Origin: Nitrososphaerales archaeon
GTDB lineage: Archaea > Thermoproteota > Nitrososphaeria > Nitrososphaerales > UBA183
Assembly (NCBI GenBank): GCA_030045755.1
Contig: JASIEW010000014.1
Location: forward strand, 1 to 9,441
Reading direction: 5' to 3'
Length of the DNA: 9,441 bases
Under the pieces are notes generated by a model. That model was not told the origin of the DNA. It worked only from the letters and a program-made list of their open reading frames with translations, and searched no databases. Every line of letters starts with the position of its first letter. The first letter of the stretch is position 1. Of the stretch, positions 1 to 6,057 are shown piece after piece. Both the position numbers and the translations under genes were made by a program.

Positions 1-322
1 CCAGGTCTCCATTAACTACTGTGTTCACAGTGCTCTGCAAGAGTGAAGCCGCGGCTCCGACGGAGACGACTATCATGACCATCAGGAGGAGTGCTTCGTT
101 TCTGTCCAGCGTGAGAAAGTTGCCGCCGTTGGGGACGTACAGCCCGATCGTCGTTATTGTGGAGACGGAAGCGAGCAAGGAGCTTATCAGCGGGAGGTGG
201 TCGTAGTACGAGAAGACCAGCGCCCCCCATCCGAACATCGCGCCGAGTACGACTATCTGCTTGTAGACCGTTTTGAGGAATATCCACGGAGCGTAGAGCG
301 ACTGGTAGAGCAAGAACCCCAA
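1..322 (-). CDS. Two-TM potassium-channel-like protein, partial (3' end beyond left edge)
   Basis: I read this frame directly; the overlapping minus-strand ORFs in this stretch are shadows. The product starts around GFLLYQSLYAPWIFLK, has a first membrane segment (about QIVVLGAMFGWGALVF), a re-entrant pore segment with STITTIGLYVPNGGNF, and a second membrane segment (ALLLMVMIVVSVGAAASLL) before the window ends. This outer helix - pore loop - inner helix order is that of the two-TM potassium channel family. The filter reads TTIGLY where classical channels have TVGYG, so potassium selectivity is not assured. The start is uncertain: the frame is open back to a TAA at 421-419 and contains no ATG before the first membrane segment; TTG codons at 322 and 313 are the usable starts, and the basic stretch upstream (RRAEARRIKRHSRS) may also be translated. 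The C-terminal cytoplasmic domain, which would show what gates the channel, is outside the window. It lies downstream of the cyclase gene on the same strand. Confidence 0.7.
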   Translation of the reverse strand, partial: MGFLLYQSLYAPWIFLKTVYKQIVVLGAMFGWGALVFSYYDHLPLISSLLASVSTITTIGLYVPNGGNFLTLDRNEALLLMVMIVVSVGAAASLLQSTVNTVVNGDL

Positions 323-435
323 GGACCTTGAGTGCCGCTTGATTCTTCGCGCTTCTGCTCGTCGTGAGATGAACGACTCTGTCGTAGACCGGGACTTCGA
401 GCCCGCGGCTTTACGCGTTTAGGAAAGTCCTCTGG

Positions 436-474
436 GGAACGCTCTCGCCGTTCCACGCGCACGAGGAGTCGTGC
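436..474 (-). other. Tandem stem-loops just after the cyclase gene
   Basis: Two perfect 6-bp hairpins follow the cyclase stop codon: GCACGA/TCGTGC with a 4-nt loop (459-474) and GGAACG/CGTTCC with a 7-nt loop (436-454). Weaker ones follow at 421-431 (4 bp) and 390-405 (CGGG/CCCG). On the minus strand they begin 8 nt after the cyclase stop, so they would lie in its 3' untranslated region. No T-run follows, so they do not look like a simple terminator. They could stabilise or process the mRNA between the cyclase and channel genes. Confidence 0.4.
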
Positions 475-481
475 ACCCCTG

Positions 482-1303
482 TCACCGCCAATTCTGCTCG
501 CTGACCGCCCAGGGCAGGTCCACGGCGAAGAGCTCGATGGGCGACTCGAGGTTCTTGGCCTCCTTCCTTCCGAGCTCGCTTATGTGGAAGCTGAGCTTGT
601 TCCAGACCTGGTCGAACACCTGGCGGGTCATGCAGATCCCTCCTGGCTCCGCGAAGGGGTACACCCTGCTCCCGATGTTGACCGCATCACCTAGGATGTC
701 GCCGCCCCTCCTCTCCACGTCGCCGATGTGTATCCCCACTCTGGCCGACAGCCTGTCGGCCTCCGGCAGCTTCAGATTCCTCTCTTGCATCCTGCGCTGG
801 ATCTCCACCGCGCACTCCGAGGCCTCGAGCGCGCTCGTGAACTCGATCATGAACGCGTCCCCGATCGTCTTTACCTCTCTTCCGTTGAAGACCTTCATAG
901 CGCCTCGGGTCAGTGACCGGAACTCCTCGAGCAGGACAAGCGCGTGGCTCTCGTTCCTTTGAGCCATGGCCGTGAACCCGGCGATGTCCACAAACATGAT
1001 CGCGGCCAGCCCCCTGCTAGGCTTTTGCTCGAAGGTCTCGAGGTACCCGTTCATCTTCCAGTACGTCTCCAAGAATTCGACTCCGCGAGGCGTCGCTGTG
1101 TATGTGACCTCGCCGTCTGACTCGTTTCTTCTTACCAGGCCGAAGTCCACCAGGTCGTTCATCATTGATTTCAGCCTGTCGAGCGGAACTCCCACTCCGT
1201 AGGAGACCTTGGTGATTCTTCCTCCTCCGGGGTTCCTCCTGATCACCTCCAGTATCGAGGCGTAGATGTCTGTCTTGGAGCGCTTCGTTGGGCGGTCGCT
1301 CAT
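482..1303 (-). CDS. Winged-helix / class III adenylate cyclase fusion protein
   Basis: This 273-residue protein has two parts. Residues about 8-85 form a winged helix of the archaeal HTH_45-like type (IYASILEVIRR, a recognition region near GVPLDRLKSMMNDLVDFGLV, then a beta wing). Residues about 97-262 are a class III nucleotidyl cyclase catalytic domain, which makes cyclic nucleotide from NTP as a dimer. All key residues are visible: metal-binding D106 (FVDIAGF) and D149 (TIGDAF), purine-selecting K145 and D202 (GGDILG), and transition-state N209 and R213 (VNIGSR). K145/D202 is the adenylate-cyclase pair, so cAMP is the expected product. No signal peptide or membrane segment is seen; it is cytoplasmic. 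The ATG start gives a normal winged-helix N terminus. It follows the bactofilin-like gene by 34 nt, so co-transcription is possible, although a weak TATA-like box overlaps that gene's stop. Whether the winged helix still binds DNA cannot be told from sequence alone. Confidence 0.88.
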   Translation of the reverse strand: MSDRPTKRSKTDIYASILEVIRRNPGGGRITKVSYGVGVPLDRLKSMMNDLVDFGLVRRNESDGEVTYTATPRGVEFLETYWKMNGYLETFEQKPSRGLAAIMFVDIAGFTAMAQRNESHALVLLEEFRSLTRGAMKVFNGREVKTIGDAFMIEFTSALEASECAVEIQRRMQERNLKLPEADRLSARVGIHIGDVERRGGDILGDAVNIGSRVYPFAEPGGICMTRQVFDQVWNKLSFHISELGRKEAKNLESPIELFAVDLPWAVSEQNWR

Positions 1304-1335
1304 CGTTTCACACTAGGGCAAGGACCTACCTTTGA

Positions 1336-1343
1336 TTCTATAG
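1336..1343 (-). promoter_or_regulatory. Weak TATA-like box upstream of the cyclase gene
   Basis: The minus strand reads CTATAGAA, overlapping the stop codon of the bactofilin-like gene and centred about 36 bp before the cyclase ATG. This is further than the 27 bp seen at other genes here and would imply a leader of about 9 nt. The cyclase may instead be transcribed from the upstream gene. Confidence 0.25.
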
Positions 1344-2507
1344 TGGGAAGGGGGGAAGCGAACCAACCTTCTCGGGAGGGCTCTGGTGCCTTACCATCGT
1401 GCCTTCGGTTAGCTCCACAGTGTACGCGAGCCTCTCGACCGCACAGGCGTCGCCCAGGTTAGCGCTTTCAGCGAACACATTCCGCATCCTGGCTGCGCTT
1501 CCCACATCCAGCCGCCGGCAGTACACGTCCTGCACTCTCGTGGCATCTTCGAGATGGACGCGCTCTCCGATGATGGGGCCTACGCATGTCGCTCCACCTC
1601 CCAACTCCACTCTCTTCGCCTTGATTCCCTCGCTGGTCTCGACTCTAACCCCCACCTCGGCGTTCCCTGAGACGACGACCCGCGCTGCGCGAAGGCTCAC
1701 CCCGACCTCGAGCTCGGCCGCCTCGAGGACCCGGCCGATGTCTGCGGTTCCGCCGACTTCCGCCTTGCCCTCCAGTTTGAGGTCTTCGGAGACTCGCAAG
1801 GCTCCCCCGACTTCGATGTCACGGCCCGACAGAGTCCCTTCGACCTCGATCAACCCTCCGGCTTCGACTTTTGTGCACTTCACATCTCCGATGGTCCGGA
1901 GGGCCCCTCCCACCTCCAGGTATTCACCCTCTCCGCCGTGCAACTCGACTTTGCCGCCTGCTTCGATCTTCACGAACTTCAGGCTCTTGCGCGAGACGAG
2001 GGTTCCGCCCACCTCGCCAGGTCCCGTCACCTCCCCGCCCTCAAGTTCGACCCGTCCTCCCACGTCGAATCCGCCCAGCTTTGAGTTTCCGCGCACCTCG
2101 AACGAGCCGCCAACCTCGACCGAGTTCACCTCCGCGTCTCCCTGGACTTCGAGGGAGCCCCCCACGTCCACTCTTTCGGCTTGGAAGGACGAGCCTATCG
2201 AGAGCCGACCCCCTACGTCCACGCTCGGCGCCTTCAGACTTCCTTTGACATAGATGGAGTCGTCGACGTCCACGTGGCCGTGTGAGACTACACTCCCGTT
2301 TACCCTGACAATCCCGTCCCCGGACTCGAGTGAGCCGCACTCGAAGTCGCAGTCAATCTCCACGTTGCCGTCGAATCGGGCTGACCCTGAGACAGACACA
2401 GTTCGCCCCTCGGCGGCCTGAATCAGCACGTGGTCACCAGCCTGCAGGCCGCCCTCCACCCTGTCCAGCCTGATCGAAGAGCCGGCCGCTATCCGCGTTT
2501 CTCCCAT
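1338..2507 (-). CDS. Bactofilin-like polymer-forming beta-helix protein with 17-residue repeats
   Basis: The 389-residue product is dominated by a repeat whose core is V-(E/D)-V-G-G-x-(L/V)-x-(V/I). From about residue 79 to 350 this recurs almost exactly every 17 residues, with single steps of 16 or 18, giving roughly 15-16 coils. One repeat per turn of about 17 residues is what a right-handed beta-helix of the bactofilin / polymer-forming cytoskeletal family would show; members form non-polar filaments or membrane-associated scaffolds. The N-terminal 78 residues (with two cysteines, DCDFEC) are less regular and the C-terminal tail from about 370 is proline-rich. No signal peptide or membrane helix is seen, so it should be cytoplasmic. 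The ATG at 2507 is supported by a TATA-like box centred 27 bp upstream (leaderless start). It precedes the cyclase gene by 34 nt. The family is assigned from the repeat pattern only; a partner-binding scaffold is an alternative role. Confidence 0.72.
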   Translation of the reverse strand: MGETRIAAGSSIRLDRVEGGLQAGDHVLIQAAEGRTVSVSGSARFDGNVEIDCDFECGSLESGDGIVRVNGSVVSHGHVDVDDSIYVKGSLKAPSVDVGGRLSIGSSFQAERVDVGGSLEVQGDAEVNSVEVGGSFEVRGNSKLGGFDVGGRVELEGGEVTGPGEVGGTLVSRKSLKFVKIEAGGKVELHGGEGEYLEVGGALRTIGDVKCTKVEAGGLIEVEGTLSGRDIEVGGALRVSEDLKLEGKAEVGGTADIGRVLEAAELEVGVSLRAARVVVSGNAEVGVRVETSEGIKAKRVELGGGATCVGPIIGERVHLEDATRVQDVYCRRLDVGSAARMRNVFAESANLGDACAVERLAYTVELTEGTMVRHQSPPEKVGSLPPFPL

Positions 2508-2530
2508 GCGATTGCAGGCACGGCCTCGGC

Positions 2531-2538
2531 TAATATGC
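2531..2538 (-). promoter_or_regulatory. TATA-like box of the bactofilin-like gene
   Basis: The minus strand reads GCATATTA, centred 27 bp before the ATG at 2507. This spacing predicts transcription starting at or next to the ATG, a leaderless mRNA as is common in archaea. Confidence 0.55.
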
Positions 2539-2555
2539 TTGGCTCACACGACGTT

Positions 2556-2570
2556 ATCACCAGAAGTGAT
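2556..2570. promoter_or_regulatory. Possible operator upstream of the bactofilin-like gene promoter
   Basis: ATCAC-CAGAA-GTGAT is a 5-bp inverted repeat with a 5-nt spacer, 17 bp upstream of the TATA-like box at 2531-2538. This is where archaeal activators often bind. A 10-bp match can arise by chance, so the call is tentative. Confidence 0.25.
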
Positions 2571-2618
2571 GTGTGTCCTGAACCTCTGGTCGGCGAAGGC
2601 AGTTCGAGTTTGACCATT

Positions 2619-2630
2619 AGAGGCGCCTCT
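2619..2630. repeat. Perfect 12-bp palindrome AGAGGCGCCTCT
   Basis: A self-complementary 12-mer with no spacer lies in the 184-bp gap between the winged-helix and bactofilin-like genes, about 80 bp upstream of the latter's TATA-like box. It could be a dimeric protein-binding site. Nothing else in the sequence gives it a role. Confidence 0.25.
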
Positions 2631-2691
2631 TCTGTCAACTCCCCGCCGCGCTGGGTCTCAGCCACTCTGCTGGGGACTGCGTGGGTGACGG

Positions 2692-3933
2692 CTAATGGAG
2701 AGAGCTCTTCCACGCCGCTGGGACCGGGCCCCTGTACACGACCTCCTTTGCCCCTACGAAGTCCGATAGGCGTTCGATGGTCTCTCCGACCATTGATGAA
2801 ATCTCTTTGCCACCAGGTGCGCCGGGTTCTGCGTGCACCGAGTTGATCACGAGCTTCTCCTCCTTCTTGTCAAATTGGGGGTCAATCCGACCGATGAACC
2901 TCTCTCCCCACAGTATCGGGAGCACGTACGTCCCGAACCTCCTCTTCTCCCTCGGCAGGAATTGCTCGCGGACATAGCCGAACCCGAAGACGCGAGAATG
3001 CTGCTTGAGCATGTTGTCGAACGGCGGTAAAAGCGAGAGGCGCGGTTTCCACTCGCCCGCGCTCACTGAGTCGAGCAGCCGAACGTCCCGCTCGTGGATG
3101 TACCGTTTGTCCTTCCCGTCTAGCCCATCGACCTTCACCTGACGTATCACCGACCCCTCCTCCAGCCGGGCCAGGGTCGACTTCAGGTTCTGATAGCGCC
3201 CAGGCGGGAAATAGTAGCGCACTTCGCGTAGGACAGCCGTCCCCAGTCCCCGTATCGCCTTCTGCGCCGCCTCCCATTCGAACTCCTCTTCGGACAGTTC
3301 TCCTCTGACTGCCCAGTCGGGCAGAAACTCCTCTGAGAGGCCCCAGACGTTCTGGTTCCCCTCTCTACCCACAACCATCACGTCGCCGCTCATGTGCATG
3401 TGGAACAGCATGCTGGAGACCTCGCTCCCGGTGCTCCACCCGTCCGCGCTCCTCTTGGTCCGGACGTAGTCCTGGAACTCGGTGGGCCGCAAGGGGCCCC
3501 TCGCGAGCTCTCTCAGCATCCTCTTCCGCAACTCGCGATGCTCGGCAAGGAACCGCTTGGCCTTCGGAATGTGGTTGCCCCAGGACTTTGTCAGCGACTC
3601 AGGGTATCTCTTCATGAGCGAGTAATAGATGGGATAGTCCTCCGTAAGCACCAGGAAGGCCAGGGGGGTCCACTGGAGGAGCACCTTCCTGTCGCGCCAC
3701 ATCAGCCTCTCGAGGTCCGAGGTCCTGAAGGCACCCAGCCTGCTCCAGAGGGAGATTATGTGCGACTGCGCGACCACGGTCACCGGGTCCCACTGCACGT
3801 AAGGAAGGTCACGGATCAGGGAGACAATATCCTCCGCCGATGGCCTGCTCGGGAGCTCCCCGGCTAGGTGTTGGCGTGCTACCGCGAGCCGTCTGATTCC
3901 CGCCAGGGTGGCCGAGATGGTCTCGCTGCCCAA
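2692..3933 (-). CDS. Winged-helix protein of the YcaQ/AlkX DNA glycosylase family (HTH_42)
   Basis: The 413-residue product matches the winged-helix DNA-binding family (HTH_42, PF06224) that includes E. coli YcaQ (AlkX) and Streptomyces AlkZ, glycosylases that unhook interstrand crosslinks and remove bulky alkylated bases. Visible signatures are VQWDPV at 46-51, the family's catalytic Q-hydrophobic-D motif (Q47, D49), then SRLGAF (64-69); tandem winged-helix segments across about 130-290; and the C-terminal block SLLPPFDNMLKQHSRVFGFG (300-319) with YVLPILWGERFIGRIDPQFD (336-355). Length is typical (about 400). The start is TTG at 3933, which puts IRRLAVARQHLAG near the N terminus as in relatives; a TATA-like box lies 28 bp upstream. 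It ends 184 bp before the bactofilin-like gene, so is probably a separate unit. Crosslink or alkylation repair is inferred from family; archaeal members are little characterised, so a different DNA lesion is possible. Confidence 0.82.
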   Translation of the reverse strand: MGSETISATLAGIRRLAVARQHLAGELPSRPSAEDIVSLIRDLPYVQWDPVTVVAQSHIISLWSRLGAFRTSDLERLMWRDRKVLLQWTPLAFLVLTEDYPIYYSLMKRYPESLTKSWGNHIPKAKRFLAEHRELRKRMLRELARGPLRPTEFQDYVRTKRSADGWSTGSEVSSMLFHMHMSGDVMVVGREGNQNVWGLSEEFLPDWAVRGELSEEEFEWEAAQKAIRGLGTAVLREVRYYFPPGRYQNLKSTLARLEEGSVIRQVKVDGLDGKDKRYIHERDVRLLDSVSAGEWKPRLSLLPPFDNMLKQHSRVFGFGYVREQFLPREKRRFGTYVLPILWGERFIGRIDPQFDKKEEKLVINSVHAEPGAPGGKEISSMVGETIERLSDFVGAKEVVYRGPVPAAWKSSLH

Positions 3934-4163
3934 TCAAATCCGCCGCCCACCCCACCCTATCTATTGGTTTCCCAGAGGAAAGGCGATGCAGAAGCCCTAT
4001 TGAAATCTCCTGCCCCTCAGGTTCGCGACCTGTGGGAATTCGGGCAGTCGTGGGCGCCTTCGTGAGCGTCGCCTCGCGAACTAGATCGCTTCCGGCTCGG
4101 CTCCGGACCACCGGGTGGCTAGTCGGTTCTCGGCGCGGTTATGGCCGCCAGCCGAGTGCTCAG
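3934..4163. other. 230-bp intergenic region between the propeller and winged-helix genes
   Basis: It holds the winged-helix gene's promoter at its low-coordinate end and the 3' flank of the propeller gene at the other. A T-arm-like hairpin (CAGG-TTCGCGA-CCTG, 4018-4032) was tested as a tRNA and failed, because no matching acceptor stem exists. No T-rich terminator follows the propeller stop. I see no convincing gene. Confidence 0.5.
3958..3965 (-). promoter_or_regulatory. Weak TATA-like box of the winged-helix repair gene
   Basis: The minus strand reads AATAGATA, centred about 28 bp before the TTG start at 3933. The match to a TATA box is poor, but the spacing agrees with the other leaderless promoters in the window and supports the TTG start. 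Confidence 0.35.
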
Positions 4164-5648
4164 CTAAGAGAAGGCCGCTGTGACTGTTCCAGCCCCGTCG
4201 ATTGTTGCCGTGGTCGAGGAGGCGCTGGGGTTCGTGATGCTGATGGATGTGCTGCTCGTCCATTCGAGGAAGCTGTGGTTACGATAGGGCGTCGCGGTCA
4301 GGGCCACTGTGGACCCTGCGTCGAACCACCCCGCGGGAGGATGAACCCTTCCGGCGCCCATTGCGACAAATGTGACGCGGAACTGCTGAGTGACTACGGC
4401 TGAGCTCGTAGAGCACGTTCCAGAAGCGCATGTCTTGACCAGCGCTACCGTCGAGCCGAGCGAGGTGACGTACCGGGAGGTGCCTGATGTGGACAGGTGG
4501 ACGGCGATCTTGCAGTTGGGCGCTGCGGTGATGGTTTGGGTCGTTCCGTTCGCGGATATCGACCTCGGAGAGACGGAGCATCCAGAGAGCGAAAGGGTAG
4601 CCGCGTGGCCAGATCCTGCGACGGTCAACTGGATCGGCTGGCTGACCCAGTCCGGCTTTATGACTGAAACGGTGCCCGATCCGACGTTCGCCACATACAC
4701 ATAGCCGTTGGCCGGGTCGAACTCCGCCCCGTATGGTCGGTTCCCCACTTTCAGAGTCCGCACGACCGTGTTGCTTGAGCCCCCTATGACCGAGACGGTC
4801 CCTGAGGCCGTATTGGTGACATAGATGTCGCCGCGCAGGGGGTCGAAGGCGGCCCACTCTGGCCAGGCGCCGACCTGGACCGTGCCGACTATACTGTTGT
4901 TCGAGCCGTTTATGATTGATGTGACGTTCAAGCCATCCTCGACGAGGTAGAGGTATCCGTTGGAGGAGTCGAAGGCGATGCCCTCCGGGTAGCTGTACGG
5001 ATTCCCTGTTCCTATGGTCGCGACAACGGTGTCGTTCGAACCTGCGATGACCGATACCGTGCCCGCACCAATGTTAGTCACGTACACATCCCCGTTGGCA
5101 GGGTCGTAAGCCGCAGCGTAGGGCCAGAATCCGACTGTCACCGTCGCCGTCACAGTGTTCGTCGAGCCGTCTATGACCGAGGTGGAGTTCGAGTCGTCGT
5201 TCACCACATAGACATTGCCGTTGGACGGGTCGTAGACGACTCCGATTGGAAGCCCGCCTACGGGGACCGTAGCCACCACCGTGTTTGTCGAGCCGTCGAT
5301 CACTGAAGTGCTGTTCGAACCATCATTGGCCACGTAGATGTCTCCGTTCGAGGGGTCGAAGGCCACTCCCCAGGGGTAGCTCCCAACAGGGACTGTCGTG
5401 ACGACCTTGTTCGTAGACCCGTTTATGACCGAGACGCTTGCGGAGTGGTAGTTGGCCACGTACAGATTGCCGTTGGAGGAGTCGAAGGCCACCCCGATCG
5501 GGTACTTTCCCGCCCTCACATTCGAGATAGCGGTGCCGGCACTGACAGATGCACTGCCACCAAAGAGAATCGGGAGAAGTCCTGCAATGAGAAGCAAAGT
5601 CAGAACCGCGGCAGAAGGGCCCAAGGAGGTCCTTGAAGGCGAACGCAT
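4164..5648 (-). CDS. Secreted seven-bladed YVTN beta-propeller surface protein
   Basis: The 494-residue product carries a signal sequence (basic RSPSRTS, then a hydrophobic stretch at about 13-30, small residues near SVSAG at 34-38). Seven YVTN-family repeats of 41-45 residues follow (about 41-339), each with a core like P-x-G-V-A-F-D-P-x-N-G-x-(I/V)-Y-V-(A/T)-N, enough for one closed propeller. Residues 340-422 hold four cysteines (357, 379, 407, 412) that could form two disulfides. Residues about 423-494 resemble the InlB B-repeat / bacterial repeat fold (GWFDAGSTVALTATP, FLEW, TVTAAF), common in adhesins. At least nine N-x-S/T sequons suggest a glycosylated exported protein; no C-terminal anchor is seen. 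The frame is open to an ATG at 5696, but the TATA-like box at 5671-5678 sits inside that extension and 27 bp before the ATG at 5648, which also gives a cleaner signal peptide, so I chose 5648. Ligand unknown; adhesion or cell-surface binding is inferred. Confidence 0.88.
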   Translation of the reverse strand: MRSPSRTSLGPSAAVLTLLLIAGLLPILFGGSASVSAGTAISNVRAGKYPIGVAFDSSNGNLYVANYHSASVSVINGSTNKVVTTVPVGSYPWGVAFDPSNGDIYVANDGSNSTSVIDGSTNTVVATVPVGGLPIGVVYDPSNGNVYVVNDDSNSTSVIDGSTNTVTATVTVGFWPYAAAYDPANGDVYVTNIGAGTVSVIAGSNDTVVATIGTGNPYSYPEGIAFDSSNGYLYLVEDGLNVTSIINGSNNSIVGTVQVGAWPEWAAFDPLRGDIYVTNTASGTVSVIGGSSNTVVRTLKVGNRPYGAEFDPANGYVYVANVGSGTVSVIKPDWVSQPIQLTVAGSGHAATLSLSGCSVSPRSISANGTTQTITAAPNCKIAVHLSTSGTSRYVTSLGSTVALVKTCASGTCSTSSAVVTQQFRVTFVAMGAGRVHPPAGWFDAGSTVALTATPYRNHSFLEWTSSTSISITNPSASSTTATIDGAGTVTAAFS

Positions 5649-5670
5649 GGCGACCCCGGGCGCTAGGGGC

Positions 5671-5678
5671 TTAATAAA
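5671..5678 (-). promoter_or_regulatory. TATA box of the propeller gene
   Basis: The minus strand reads TTTATTAA, the clearest TATA box in the window, centred 27 bp before the ATG at 5648. It predicts a leaderless mRNA and rules against the longer reading frame that begins at 5696. Confidence 0.65.
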
Positions 5679-5684
5679 GCTGGC

Positions 5685-5695
5685 TGGATAATCCA
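5685..5695. promoter_or_regulatory. Possible operator TGGAT-A-ATCCA at the propeller promoter
   Basis: A 5-bp inverted repeat with one central base ends 6 bp upstream of the TATA box at 5671-5678, at or next to the BRE position where TFB contacts DNA. A protein bound here would be expected to affect preinitiation complex assembly. Short, so tentative. Confidence 0.3.
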
Positions 5696-5759
5696 TCCAT
5701 CACACCGCCTGCTGATGTGGTGACCAAGCGCGGGTGAATCCCCCTGGACAATTCGAACG

Positions 5760-5777
5760 CGGGCCCGACGGGGCCCG
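5760..5777. repeat. GC-rich hairpin, 7-bp stem
   Basis: CGGGCCC-GACG-GGGCCCG forms a perfect 7-bp stem with a 4-nt loop on either strand. It is followed by nested pairings: GGACC/GGTCC (5777-5781 with 5802-5806) or CGAGTC/GACTCG (5786-5791 with 5827-5832), and a direct repeat CCCATCGG (5796-5803, 5809-5816). These lie over 100 bp upstream of the predicted propeller transcription start, so they are not in that leaderless mRNA. Confidence 0.4.
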
Positions 5778-5865
5778 GACCAGTACGAGTCCGAGCCCAT
5801 CGGTCCTTCCCATCGGAGTTCCGTTAGACTCGGGCATACAACGGCACTACGGGCGTTTGCGACAT

Positions 5866-5885
5866 AAACTCCGGCTTTTTCGGAG
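5866..5885 (-). terminator. Possible hairpin terminator downstream of the HTH_10 gene
   Basis: On the minus strand CTCCG-AAAAAGC-CGGAG is a 5-bp stem with a 7-nt loop followed by TTTAT. It lies about 170 nt after the HTH_10 stop. The stem is short and the T-run brief; archaeal termination often needs only a T-run, so the call is weak. Confidence 0.25.
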
Positions 5886-6057
5886 CCTTTCAAGGATGTT
5901 CCGGACCTGATGCCTGCTGAATTCCTCGTACCTGCCCTGCCAATCCCTCTCTTCAGATCCTGTCTTCCCGCTTGGCCAAGTTCGGAGCAGGGCAGACAGA
6001 ACGCATCGCGTCAATTCCGTATGCGCGCTTATTCAAGGCCTATGGACAACCGCTTGC

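Larger units (their letters stand above)
5649..6057. other. 409-bp intergenic region with promoter and several inverted repeats
   Basis: Between the HTH_10 stop and the propeller start I see no convincing gene; the open frames here are short and unlike any family I know. It holds the propeller promoter (5671-5695), a cluster of GC-rich inverted repeats (5760-5885), and further downstream of the HTH_10 gene an 8-bp inverted repeat TGCCCTGC/GCAGGGCA (5933-5940 and 5987-5994) enclosing the palindrome CTTGGCCAAG (5971-5980). A small structured RNA could be encoded here on either strand. Confidence 0.45.

Noticed and set aside
323..420. tRNA T-arm-like sequence (GGGCTCGAAGTCCC on the minus strand)
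   Set aside because: The loop has 8 nt instead of 7, and no partner for the would-be acceptor strand GTCTACG exists upstream.
1399..2253. Long plus-strand open frame opposite the bactofilin-like gene
   Set aside because: Its Pro/Ser/Thr-rich product is what the complement of GG-rich repeats gives; the minus-strand frame has the clear protein periodicity.
1338..2507. Repeats as a CRISPR or tandem DNA repeat array
   Set aside because: The 51-bp periodicity is in the protein; the nucleotide copies are diverged and there are no identical repeats with unique spacers.
2489..2713. Short minus-strand frame of 74 codons (or 42 from an internal ATG) in the gap before the bactofilin-like gene
   Set aside because: It overlaps both neighbours, spans the bactofilin-like promoter, and its product resembles no family I know.
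4018..4032. T-arm-like hairpin CAGG-TTCGCGA-CCTG
   Set aside because: The near-invariant A58 is missing, the fifth stem pair is a T-T mismatch and no acceptor stem matches.
5649..5696. N-terminal extension of the propeller frame (16 residues)
   Set aside because: It contains the TATA box and would put an untypical segment before the signal peptide.
5740..5765. TTCGAA-containing T-loop-like sequence
   Set aside because: The flanking bases do not form a 5-bp T stem and no acceptor or anticodon arm could be built on either strand.
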